From contig CM066727.1 of the NCBI GenBank assembly GCA_033961575.1, positions 153,869,434 through 153,933,433 of the forward strand: a stretch of DNA of 64,000 nucleotides, in the 5' to 3' direction. Below, piece by piece: positions 37,301 through 50,400 of the stretch; position 1 is the first letter of the stretch, and the number at the start of each line of letters is the position of its first letter. Position numbers and translations under genes: made by a program. The stretch comes from Aselliscus stoliczkanus. Its lineage: Eukaryota; Chordata; Mammalia; Chiroptera; Hipposideridae. The notes under the pieces were generated by a model, which was given only the letters and a program-made list of their open reading frames with translations, searched no databases and was not told the DNA's origin.

Positions 37301-40300
37301 TACTTTAACCCTCATGCTGTCATTCAGGTCACTGAACAGTTCTTGCTGGTCCAGAACCAGGTCTGGAAAGTAGACACTAACATGAATGCTCTAACTGATG
37401 ATCACTGGACCCAACGAGGCCAGTGTCAGGTGGGGTAAGGGGTGAGGGGCAAGGAGTGGGGGGAAGCAATTCAACCAGGGTTACTGAGGTTCAATTTCCG
37501 CTTCAGTGCCTGAAAGAGCTATCTGATGATAGCAGCTGTGACAAGTTATACTTTATTCATATAGCAAGTCATGATTATTAGGAATAGAAACTAATGAGCA
37601 CTTAGTATATGCCAGGAACTATATTATGAACTGTACATAGATTTTTCTAATCTAATCCTTATAAAAAAAACTCTGAGGGCCGGCCGAGTGGCGCATTGGT
37701 TAAGCGCTGGTTTTGGGATGCCAGCGGCCCCGGTTTGGATCCCACATGAGGGCCAGTGACACTGCCCTCTACAGCTAACAACAGCTCCACCTGGAGCTGG
37801 GCTGTGCAAGCCCCGGTGATGGTGTGGGCTGCAGCCCCTGCTGCAGTGGGCTGCCATAGGCTATAGTGAGTGGCCCGCAGCCAGCGGGAGCGGCTGGCAG
37901 CCAAGCATGAGCTGCCAATAGCCGCAGTGAGTGACATCCAGAGGCCAGCGACTGATCTGCCTCATCTGGGAAGAGCGCAATGACGATACCAACAGTGAAG
38001 CAACATCCTCCGCAACTAGACTGAAGAACAAAAAGACAGCAACTTGTCTGTTCCCCTTCCCCGATTCCCCATCGCTGTTCCCCTCCACCAATTCCCCAAT
38101 AAAATCTTAAAAAAAAAAAAAAAAAAACAACTCTGAGAAGTGGCTGGTACTATAACAACTTTTATAGATCAGGAAACTGAGGCCTAAACATTACAAAATT
38201 TTCAAATCTCACACTGAGTGAGTTGCAGAGCTGGGATTCAGACCCAACACTGTCTGACTCAAAAGCCTACAATATTACCCATTTTGTTGTGTCATCTGCC
38301 AAAGTTCCTCTATATTCCCTTCCTCCATGATTTTAATGTTGCTGTGGTTCATCACCAACAAGAATACATCAGATACCTATGTGGAGGACCATGACAGTTT
38401 TACCTCAATCCTATATACCTATCCTCAGGCCTCCCCAAAATGTCAACATATTCTCAACTCCAACTTCATCCATGACTATCCAAGTGCTAGTAACAATAAA
38501 TAAAGAAAATCTATTTTGAATACTCAAGCCAAAGAGCCACATTTCTCTCTCTTTAACCTTTATATCAATTGGTTCTGGGCCGGCCAAGTGGTGCAGTGGT
38601 TAAGCGCTGGCTTGGGAAGCCAGCGGCCCCGGTTCGGGTCCCACATATGAGGGCCAGTGACACTGCCCTCAAAAAAAAAAAAAAAAAAGGTATATCAATT
38701 GGTTCCTTGCTCTCATATTACAAACATATTTCAGGATCCTTCATCTTGAAAAAAAAAATGAATATCTACCCCAGGTCCCCCTTTATCTAATGCCTCCTCT
38801 CTGTCTCTCTCTCCTATCACTTCAAGTTCTCAAAACAAAAATACCTCAACTCCCTGCAATTTGGCTACCTCAGTGAAAGTGCTTCTGATATAATCATCGA
38901 TAACCTTCCAGTTGCTAAAACTGATGGGTATTTCTAGCCCTTACCTAACCTGACCTCTCTGCAGCATTTGACACTAACGAATTGAAACTCTCTTCCCTTT
39001 TGGTTTTTGTAGTGGGTTGAGTGGTAGCCTCCAAAAAGATTCATCTGTGTATTAACCGCTAGACTTGTGAATGTGATCTTATTTGTAGAAAGGGTCTTTG
39101 CAGAGGTAATTAAGGATCTTGGCATGAGATGATCTTGGATGATTTGACAAATGTGTTTATAAGAGAGACACAGATGAGAAGTTCACGTGAAGACAGAGGC
39201 ACATTGGAGTTCTGCAGCGATGAACACCAAAGCCACTAGAAGCTGGAAGCTGGAAGCAGCAAGGAATAACTTTCCCCTAGAGCCTCTGGAGGGGACACAG
39301 GATCCCATGAGTGCTGGCCCTGCCTTTGGATCCCCATGTGATGCCAGAGAAGCAGAATTACTAGGATATTGAAAATGCAGAAGAGTTTGGAGAAATCCTT
39401 ATTTAACCTGCCCAGTCAAACTGAGCCAAGCTGAGGGAAAAATCCTCACATGCATCCCAGGTGTTTCCCAAACTCCATTCCCACTCCAGGAAACTCCATC
39501 AGACATCTCCCCTTCATATCTTGCTGAAGAAGTGGGGGTACTTTGGCTCAATTACTTACATGTGTTCCATAGCTGCAATATTTTTTAGATCTTTCTTTAA
39601 CTCCTTTTTCTCTGTATAACTTTCAGTTGCCCCTTTCTGTAATTATTATTAAAACATATCTCCTTTGTTGCACTTATATTTACTGTTCCATGGCTATTTT
39701 CCCCACTAGAAGGTGAGCTCCTTGAAGGTAAGAACTGTCATATCTTTATTCCCCTGTGCGCAGCACATTATCAGGCATAAACAGATACAAAATAAATGTT
39801 TGCTGAATGAGCAAATGGGAGACTAAATACCATGTCATTTGAATCCCATAAGCCTTTGAAATAGGTAATTTCTTAGTCTGAAACCCATTCCACAGCTGAG
39901 AACATTCAGGTCAGGAAGGTTAAGTGACTCGCCCAAGGACACACAGCCACCTGATTGTTTCTTCTACACCATACTTCTTAATTTACAACACAGCATTCCT
40001 CTGTTTTCCCTTGCCTAACCTTACCTGAAATTTCTTCGATGCTATTTGCACGCATATCCAGAAGGACAGTTCCGTTAATAAGGCAACTCCTTAGTTCAAA
40101 GAGACTGTGCAGTGACAGGGTGGCCACGTAAGGCTTGCTCCAGCGTTCTCCCCCATCCTCAACATCTTCTTCAAACTTCAGCCACCTGAAAGCATTACAA
40201 AGAACTAAATGTTAAAGAGAGAAAATGAGGCCTTTTCAAGAGAATCTTTCATGTAAGCCACAAAGAAAGATATCTTAATAATCACTCTGAACATTGTAAT

Positions 40301-41832
40301 CTAATCTATATGTTCAGGGTACATTGGTGAATGAAAACAGCAGGCTGTAAAACAGTACAAGACTGAGTACACTTTGGTTCCATTTTTACTTAAAGAAAAT
40401 TTTAAAAATACAAACACCTACATGTATAAGACACCAAGAATTATATTCCCCATTATCCCTGGAGCCCACACATAATTTTCATTTTCTTTTTTTTTTTTGC
40501 TTATCTTTTCTAATTTTTATAATGAGCAAGCATTACCTAAGCAATTAAAAATAGATCTACTTTATGTCACTGGGATACACTGTAAAATCACATTAATAAA
40601 ATGATAATAGTTTTCTTTTTTAAAGGGCCTATCTGTGTGACCTTTAGCAGTACAAAGACAGAATGACAAGATTAATTGCCTTTTCACTTGGTCTCAGATC
40701 AACTGGCTTATTTAAACCTCTCTACCCACAGAAAACATCCACAGACAGGCGTCCAGGAAGAGCTGTTCCAGTGTGAGCTGGAGCCATGCGCTAGTTACCC
40801 ACCTTGCATCCTTCCTGAGGTTCAGGCATGCTGGCTTTGTATCACCTATAAGGCTCACTGGTCAGTTACTAGACGAGCCCTAGACATGGCCCTGGTTAAT
40901 CTGAGGACTCTTTGGGAGTTCAAGCCTCAGACAGACATGGTCACTCTACAGCTATCCCAGGAAACCTACAGCCAGGCTGACTATACTCCCAAGGTTCTCT
41001 AGGAGGTTGGATTGTCTCACAGGAATTTCAAGTCTCAAAAATTCTGGGACTTCCAGTGAACTGAAATCCAAATGGCCCTATGGTTCACCTGCAGGAAAAA
41101 TTTGGACCTATGCTCTGTCTTCTGGCGAGGCCCAAACCAAGGTGACCCCATCAGGCATCTTCTAAGCCACACCTGTAATATCAGGATAGCCCACAAAGTA
41201 ATCTGGGTCCCAAACAAATAAGAAAAGATCCCCTGAAGGTTCCATGTTTCTGTCACCAATCCCAGGCTCTAGGTCAATTGGCAAAGGTGTGATGAGAGAT
41301 ATAACAAAGAGGCTAACATCAAGCTTTCCATAGAAGACTCTGGAACATAAGCTCCCATGTCAGTCATTCCTTCTCCCATGAAGAAATAAAAGGCTGCCAG
41401 GTACACATTTGCCTTCCAAGCAAGTCTTGGCCGAGTTTATTTTAGGGCCTCACCTGGCTGTCTCCTTCCATTCGGCATCTTCTCCCTCCTTCATACAGAT
41501 CTCATCCAGCTCTGTGAACAGCTCGTGAGGCACATGCTCTTCATCTTCCTCAGTGCCAAGAATGAACTGAACACGCTGAGATGGTGTGTCTGGGAAATCA
41601 ACCACAGAGAAGGGTCTACTCTACTCCCAAACTCAACTCAGAACAGAAATAGCTTTCTTCCTTACTTAGTGCATCTAGGGGCCTTACAACTTCAGGAACA
41701 TACAGAAGATAATCCTGAATGTAAATCAAAAAGATTTCTGCCGGCGAAGTGGCATGGTGGTTAAGTGCTGGCTTGGGAAGCCAGCGGCCCCAGTTCGGGT
41801 CCCACATATGAGGGTCAGTGACACTGCCCTCA

Positions 41833-41864
<32 letters not shown>

Positions 41865-44800
41865 AAAGAGTTCTTTATCCCCAGAAATTGGTTTTTTTAA
41901 AAAAAAAGAAAAAAAAAAGATTTTATTGGGGAATTGGGGAAGGGGGACAGCATTGGGGTATCAGAGAAGGGGAACAGACAGGTTGCTGTTCTTTTGTTCT
42001 TCAGTCTAGTTGTGGAGGACATCACTCCACTAGCCCATGTTGATATTATCATTGTGCTCTTCCCGGTGAGGCAGATGGGTTGCCGGCCATTGAACGGCCA
42101 CTCACGGCAGCTCAAGGCAGCTCACGAAAGCGCACGCCAGCTACCGGTCAGCCCCACTGCAGCCTACAGCGTCGCCGGCAACTCACGGCAGCCCAGCTCC
42201 AGGTGGAGCTGTTGTTCACCATCTTAGCTGTAGAGGGTGCAGCATCACTGGCCCTCATATGTGGGATCCGAACCCGGGCCCTGCTGCTCAGAGCTGGCAT
42301 CCCAAGCCAACTCCTAACCAACGTGCCACTTGGCCGGCCCCCCCAGAAATTTTTTAAAAAGCTCTTCCGTGGAAGCAGTTTCATGGGAAGAAAAAATTAT
42401 TAACTAAGACCACTTGAAGAAAACCCACAAGAAATTGGAAATCTGATGAATTTGATCAAAAGGAATGGTGGCTGATTCTCTAGCAAATGACTTTACCTAC
42501 TATAGTATTGATTTTGGGGGCCTGAACCATATAGTCTTCTGGAAGATACTTTTGATTCTTAGTGGCATTTCTCCTTCTTGGAAGCAAGCTCTGAAAATGC
42601 CATAGATGGGCCAGAGAATCAAGGCCAGCTGCCTGATGCGTCACACATTCCCTCAGCCTCACCACGCCTCCCATCCATGGACACCCACCCTCTCCCCGGA
42701 GGGCGTTACCGTGGGCCAGGGCCTCAGCGCCTTCCTCCCCCTGGCTGGCTCCTTTGCCCCGGCCTCGTCTCCGGTGCTTCTGGCCATGGGTTCGGTGGTG
42801 CCGATGGCTCTGCCGGCCCAGTGGCATCCGAACCCCCACATACAGAGTCCTATGACCTGAAAAGCAGCAGTTGGTAGAGAGAATCCTTTAGTAAAAGGAG
42901 TGTAGCATATTTAAGGGGGGGAGGGGGAGAAGGCTCCCAACTCTGCAGCCTGGTCACAGCTCTGCAATCATAAAGCTTCAGAGACCTCCAGGACTGAGAA
43001 AATGGAGATCTCAGAGCTGAAGTTCTTCGTCCTGCATGTGTCTGCCAACCTCACAGAAGTTTTGTTAAGATCAAAGGAAATCATGTGTGTGAACCTGAAA
43101 GGCCAGTACAGGAGCTAGTTGTTGTGATTACAATGACAATTTGCACAACTGTTAAAAAGCAATGCAGTCACTCTATGACAACTGCAGCAAGTCTTGGCAG
43201 GGAGGCAGTCTAGAAAAGTGGTTCAGTGCTCAGGTCAACCTGCCTGGGTCCAAAACTTGACCTCATCATTCACTAGCCTTGTGACCTTGAACAAGTTATC
43301 TAATCTCTCTGTGACTGCCTTTAAAAGGGAGTACTAGGGCCGGCCGAGTGGCGCAATGGTTAAGCACTGGCTTGGAAAGTCAGCGGCCCGGGTTCGGGTC
43401 CCACATATGAGGGCCAGTGACACTGCTCTCAAAAAAAAAAAAAAAAAAGATAAAAGGAGTACTAAAAGCTTGTTAACTCGGAGGTGTTTATGAGTAGTAA
43501 ATAAGATAATGTATGTAAAATGCTTAACACAATGCCTGGAATAAGTTTTAGCAGCCAATACATTCTAGGATCAGTTTCTATTATTTTTTCTTTCTGCACT
43601 GTAGATTACACAATGCAGAATAGCAGTGAGAGACCGGTTACAAATCAGAAAGAGCATAAGGCTGGGGTTATAGGAAGAGGTATTAAATATTGTACAAAAA
43701 GAAGGGAACATGAAAAAGTGATCCAGTAGCATTCTTCTCTAGTTCCTCTTTTCCTACTTCTGCATTCTTTCTATGAATGAACCTTATTTTGTTCTCTTCT
43801 CAGTTCCACCTGGCTTCACCTGCCTTCCTGCCAAGCCTGGAGCCCAGAATGAGAAACTTCCAGGATGCTGCGACCCCGAACACAGAGCCTTGGTTTTCCC
43901 CCATTTCTGCCCAGTTACTGCTGCTCAGCACTCTAGATCTCAGGCTAACTCCCATCTTCTACCACAAAAGCTGTTCCAATCTTTAGTCCCTGTCTTCAAA
44001 TCCATAGCCTTCTCCAGTCCCTCCTTCTGAGCAGATGACTTCGCTTCACGTTTTAATGAGGAGACCTAGGGCCTCCTGTGAGCTCCTCCACCTCGGCCTG
44101 GCTCGTTTTCCTTCCCAGCTTCTCCTCTTTGCCAGGCTAGTGAGCATCACCTCCCACCCTTCTGGAGTCCTACTCTACCAGTTGTCTTGCGTCTCTCCTT
44201 TCCATCCATCCCTTCCACGGGTTTCTTGACTACACATATGCTCAAGGTGCCCTTATCTTAAAAAGGAACTTTCCCAATGCAGTGCTACTCTCTCAGGCTT
44301 CTGTCTTGCCCTCTTCCCTTCATCAAACCACTTTCAAGAACCGTCTACCACCCTACCTCTCTTTGCTCACCATCTCCTCATTCCATAGCCTCTGCAGGTG
44401 ACCACTCTCCACTGAAACTGCTTTCATTAGGGACACCAAAGACTACCTAATCTCTATCACCAAATCTCTATCATCTTACTTCTCTCAGTTCAAGTCAAAG
44501 AGTTTCTTGAGAGCCTATCATGTTCCCGGCAGTATCCAAGTCCTTTCACCACTCCCACCACTTCCTCCCCTTACTGGTCTGGGCTCCCTTAGCTCTTGTC
44601 CCACTGCCCGCCTTGGCTTGCCTACGGTCCTCTAACTGTGCTCCATCCCTTCCACAATCCAACAAAGGGAGACTCCCTGGGTTTCCCTCTTGGCCTTTTT
44701 CTTCTCTCTTTTTAGTGTTATTTATTTTTCCGGATCAGAGTTTACTTCTACATATGACCCTCAAATCTTTATCTACAGTGATTCAATATGTCCCAAAGCA

Positions 44801-47417
44801 AATTCACCATCCTCCATCTCAAATCAGGCTCAGACTTATTTCTTCCATGTTTCTGTCTGTGACATTGCCATTCTCTCAACTTTCCAGGCTTGCTTGAAAC
44901 CTCAGAGTTACCTTAGATTTCTACCTCCACCCCTGCCCCTCGATGCTACATCCTACAGGTTAGGGGTGCCAAGTTTTTCTCTCCTCCCCCTTTGACCACA
45001 GCAGGGGCCTCCTTTCTGTCTCCCACACCAATTCAATCCTACAAAAAACCAGTTCCCCTGAAGCACTGTCCTGATCCCGGCTCACTCCTACACAGTCAGG
45101 ACCCTTCATGCTCCAGCACACGAAGGCCCCAGCCTCCTTTCTAGTTTTTTCTTCCTCTAGGACAAATCATACATTCAATAGGGAAATACCTCTAAAAGAA
45201 CTGAGTGATCAGCTCAAGAGATAAAGGTGGGAATCCCACACAAGCTCACATCCAACGACCGTGCCAGGAAGTAGGAGTCTAGAGATGCATCCCCCCTAGC
45301 AACACAACGGCCTGGACTCTGTCTCCTCCTCCCAGCCTCAGCTGCTGCACCCACCAGCATCTCACATTATTTCTTCTACCTGAATCAAACGGCTATGCCA
45401 CAAATGTGCGAGTGCTTTCTGGCCACTAACGTGGCTCACTCCTTCAAGGTTCATTGCAAATGCACCTTCCTTCTTGGTATTATGTCTGCTCTCCCAGATC
45501 AGATGTGCCACATCCTTCCTTTAAATCTCCAAAGACCTTGACTAGCATTCTTATGCACTTACTTTATGTCTTGCATTAAAGTTAAGCATCTAAGGGCCAG
45601 CCAAGTGGCTCAGTTGGTTAAGAGCTCGCTCAATGGTGTGAGCTGAGCTCTGAGCAACAGCAGTTCGATGCCAGCCCAAGCGGAGCTGCTGCTAAGCTGC
45701 CAACAGGTGGCAGGATGGCTCAGCTAAAAAATAAATAAATAAAATAAATAAAAATAAATAAAAAAGTTAACCATCTATCAGTCTTATTTCCTACTATTCA
45801 TCTGCAAGCTCCTTGAGGTCCCAGGCTAGACCTTCTTCCTCTTGGAATCCCTCACATAACAAAGCAGTGTCTTATGCATGGTCATCCCTCCACACATATT
45901 CAGAGAATGGAATATCTCCTAAGTGTCTCCACTAGGAACATAACCCCGTAGGACCTCCTCGGGAGAACACAATCTGACCTAAGAAGGCCTCTGATCTGAA
46001 GGGGGCCACAAAAGGAGTGAGTGACCAAAGTGAACATGTTTCGGGTGGATGAAATACTCACCAGGGCATGAGAGGACTGAGAAGGCCCTAGTGAACCTGA
46101 GGAATGAAACCTTAATCCAGGAAGACTTCCTAGAGAAGGGGACGTTATGGAAAGAGTTTACCAACTTTTCATCCTGTTCTTTTCCCAGCAATGGGGTTTC
46201 CTAAGACTGTGCTCAGCTTTTTGGGGGATTCCCTGATAGTGCTCTCCAATCCAAATGGGGTGAAAATGACTTGGAGTGCTGCTCTAACAGTGCTTTCTCT
46301 ATTTCTCCCTCCTTTTCTTTGTCCACCCTCATCTTCCAAATTCCAAAGTGATAAAATAAAATAAAAAAAGAAACAGTGAGGATTAGAGAAGATGATCAGA
46401 GATTTGTTAGAGTGTTGAGAGGCAGGAGGATAAAATATTTAGTATCTGGTAGAATCAAACTTTTTACCCTCTTCCTGTCTTAGGACAGTCCTACGTCAAC
46501 TTGTGTACATCTCAGAACATTTTTGACAGGGAGGTCTCTAAACATAACGTAGTCATCTTACAGCTTCATTAAAACAATATAGAGCCAGAAGAGGTCATTT
46601 GCTAAGATGCGGGATTCCAGACCTCTGACATTATCAGTGAAAACTACCAAGTGTGAATACCATCTTAATAAAATACCATCTGTTAACTAATAATGTTTGA
46701 CTATAGTAGTTAATTAGGTCCCTGTATACACCACTGAGATCAAGCCAGGCTGGAGTCACCTAATTGTGCCAGGTCCTGTCCCAAGGGCTGGGGAAGACAG
46801 ACATCACACAAACAAAAACATATCATTTTAAATATGGATAATTATCATGAATAAACTATGGTAAAGTGCTAGAGTGTCTGTGTAAGGGGTAAAATGGAGA
46901 AGGGAGACTTTAGGTAAGGTGATCTGAGTGATGAGAAGGAGAGGCCATGAGAAGACCTGGCAGACGAGCATTCCAGAGAAAGGCAAGATCGAGTGCACAG
47001 GCCTCAGGATGGCAATGTGCAGCGCTGGCTCCAAGGCCAAGGGACAGCCAGGAGGGCCAGAGCAAGGTGAAAGAAGAAAGGAGGGGAGAGGGAAAGGTTA
47101 AAGAGACAGACAGAGGCACATCAGGAAGAGCTCATGGGCCATAAAAGGCATAATTAGATCCTAGAGAATCATTTCAACCAGGCCCTAAAATGGTGACTGG
47201 CCTAAGTGTTATAAAATCAGATGTGTCCAGGTAGAGCTGGACTTAGGTGAAGAACAGTCTGAGGAATAATATTCAGCCCCTCAATAGAGCCATCCCAACC
47301 ATGTGCTTCCTCTTCTCAGCAAATCCCCCAGAGGTGACTGGCCAAGTTAAGACCTCCACTTCTCCTTAAGCACATCCCAAATACTTCCACTGGGCCTGTG
47401 CTGGTATATTGCTCATT

Positions 47418-47454
<37 letters not shown>

Positions 47455-50400
47455 AATAGTTTTTTTTTTTTTAAGATTTTATTGGGGGAGGGGAATTGGG
47501 GGAGGGGAACAGACAAATTGCTGTCCTTTTTGTTCCCCAGTCTAGTTGTGGAGGACGTCACTTCACTGGCCCATGTTAGCATTATCACTGCGCTCTTCCC
47601 AGGTGAGACATTTGCTCTCCGGCCCGGCCATTGGACGGCCACTCACAGCAGCTCACAAAAGCGCAGGCCAGCTGCCGGCCAGCCCCACTGCAGCCTACAC
47701 TGTCGCAGGCAACTCACAGCAGCCCAGCTCCAGGTGGTTATTCACCATCTTAGCTGTAGAGGGCGCAGCGTCACTGGGATCTGAACCCGGGACCTGCTGC
47801 TCAGAATTGGAGTCCCAAGCCAACTCCTAACCAACGCACCACATGGTCGGCCCTATTGCTTGTATTATTTAATTTTAACTGCATTCTAAAGAGAAATTGA
47901 GAAGACAGTGGTTAGGTATTAGAACCTGCGTTATTAGATCTCATTTTCCTGGTTAATTTACTCACTGACATGATTAAAGTAAAACAAGGAGGTCAGACCA
48001 AATGACTTCTCAGGTCTTGTCCAGATATAGTCCAGGTTCTAATGTTCAAAACCTAGGAGGGGCTCGGGATAGGGCATTCTTTGGAGAAGTCAAGATGGTT
48101 CAAATGTTGTCACTATCCTTTGTTATTGCTGCAAAAAGAGACTATAGAAGAGACTTGGTGAATGTTCGTTGAGTAAATAATAAATATATGGTTTCCTTGA
48201 TATTTAAATCCCCACTAGGCAGGCCTGAGACATAATGGGGAAGACTTCCAACAGATGCCTTCGATGGCTCTGTGGGAAGTAATGTAAAACTTAAATCCTA
48301 GAGAAGGAAGACTCTTCCTTCTCTAAGAGTTTTAGGTCTAATAGGTTCTCACAAACATTAGCCAACCACAGGGCAGGCCTTTTAAAAACAGCAGCTGAGG
48401 GCCGGCCGAGTGGCGCGTTGGTTGGGAACTCGCTTGGGACACCAGCAACCCCGGTTCGGATCCCACATGTGAGGGCCGGTGACACTACCCCTCAAAAACA
48501 CAAAAACAAAAACAAAACAGCAGCTGAAACAGGCAGAAATAAAAACAAGCCCCAGCAAAGGTCAGAACTAAAAAGGATCAAGTGGCTCTCAGAAAATTAG
48601 GCATCCGTTTCTAGGCTGAGGACTGAAGCAGAAACTTGGATTTTCTGAGTGAAATCAGCAGAAAAGATGACAAAGGACACTAAGAAATGAATATAGCACC
48701 TATAAAATCCATTCTATCTAACTGGATTCTGGCAGTCTGGGGACGTCCCTAAACTAATCCTGTGGTCACTTTGCAGGCCACCCACCTGCTCTCCTACCCA
48801 CAGTCTTCACCCCCTCATCAACCTATCAGCTCACCCACATTCCACCTCCTTCCCATCTAATTCTCTCTTCTTTATTCCAGTCATTGTCAAATCTACTCTT
48901 TGGGGGCTATCTGTATACAAATACAAGTAGTATTCATTTAGTAAAACTTATGGGAAAGATGCAACATTAGTGTATATTTTTAAAAGTAAGTACATATACA
49001 CATACAGAGATCAATCATTGGAAAACTGGGACTGAATCTTGCAGAGCAGGACAGAAATCACAGTTGGGATCCACCCTGCAGATGGAGATTAGGCCTACCA
49101 TTCCCTACACACTGTTTACAGAGGAGAGGATGGAACTCATTAGCATATACAAAAAGGTTTTGTTCCATTCCCCTGGGCCACAGGTTGACTCAGTCACTAA
49201 GAACAGGGAATCTAACATGTGGATCAGATGCAAGCCTTTTTTTTTTTTTTATAAATATGAACAAATGTCTCTTACACATTTGTTAAAAACTTATTAGAAG
49301 GCAATAAACTTACGCTAGGATTCATAAATCTAGTAGTTAATCAGGAGTAATGATCTACCAGGAAAAATGGAAAAATCCATTCCTCTGACTAAAGTAATTG
49401 CTCCGTGTTCCGCTGGGACTGGGAGAGTCCCCTGAAACACATCGTGGAGGATAACGCTTTGTGAGTTTATCTTTGGAAATATGTTCTAATGTTTGCTTTT
49501 CACTCTTCCCATATTTATAAAAAAGCAACGTCATGGTTTAATGCACCATCTCCTACTGATGGAATATATGCAAAAGACCCACACTCACAAAAGTCGCTCA
49601 CAATATCCACAGACTTCAATCTCAGAGTAGTTTTGAAAACGGGTGAGGGAATGTTTTAGGTCATGCCGAGTAGAGGGTATGGAATAAAGGGAAAGGAAGA
49701 CCCAGGGACCTATCTGCAGCCACACGACCTTCTATCATGACATACATATCAAATCAGAATACAATTTACTTGTCTTCCATCAAAGTGGGATTGATTTTAT
49801 CCCACATCTTCAAGAGATGATGGCACCCTGAGTGTAACCTCACTGGGTCCTAGGGCTGCCCTCAGGATGAGTCAGGGCAGAGCCCACAGCATGTCCAGCC
49901 CTACAGCAAATCCCTCTTCTCTCTAAAGCTGCTCTAGAACCACATCAGGCCTGAGGAGTAGGCACCATTTGTCCTCCATGTGCCTGGAGTGCCTTTTATT
50001 AATAGTGATAAATAAGATTCTAGTTTTCAAAAAGGTGTATGTATAAAGGCCCATTTCCCAACACACTATCCCCTAGTAATGACATCATCATAGATGGCTT
50101 TCTTTTATGGCAAAATGGACAGGGCATAAGGAATAAATGATGTCATCATGAGAAGCTGCTCCTACTGCCTATTACTCAGCTGACTTCTGTGCATGAAACA
50201 CAGTCCTCAGGATTCAAGAGAGTTTGCCCAAGTTTATTAGTCTACTCCCAAGTAGACAAGAGTGTTGTTTATAAATGGTTACACTTCCTTGCTGAAGAGA
50301 AAGGTCTAGTGGATCCAAGCAGCTAAACTGAGAGCAGCGCTGCTCCCAAGGAGCAATGAGAAGGTAGGGAGGCAACAGGATTATCAGGGCAGAAGGAGGG

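Larger units (their letters stand above)
37363..40024 (-). other. SLC4A8 intron 5
   Basis: A MIR split by a long SINE (37540-38290), a short SINE (38576-38690), an LTR-like fossil (39005-39440) and a MIR (39830-40000). Confidence 0.8.
41590..42709 (-). other. SLC4A8 intron 3
   Basis: Two SINEs tail to tail: short, plus (41740-41870), and long, minus (41890-42340). Confidence 0.8.

Noticed and set aside
38576..38690. tRNA gene
   Set aside because: A and B boxes are present, but the sequence is a dispersed SINE head with poly(A) and target duplications, repeated over 20 times in the window, and it does not fold as a full tRNA.
42480..42839. 119-codon minus-strand frame as a separate small gene
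   Set aside because: Its first part is SLC4A8 exon 3; the rest is read-through past the donor at 42709 into intron 3.
44520..44995. Overlapping plus-strand frames of 101-125 codons in intron 2
   Set aside because: C/T-rich, probably L2-derived text; hydrophobic low-complexity translations without family resemblance.
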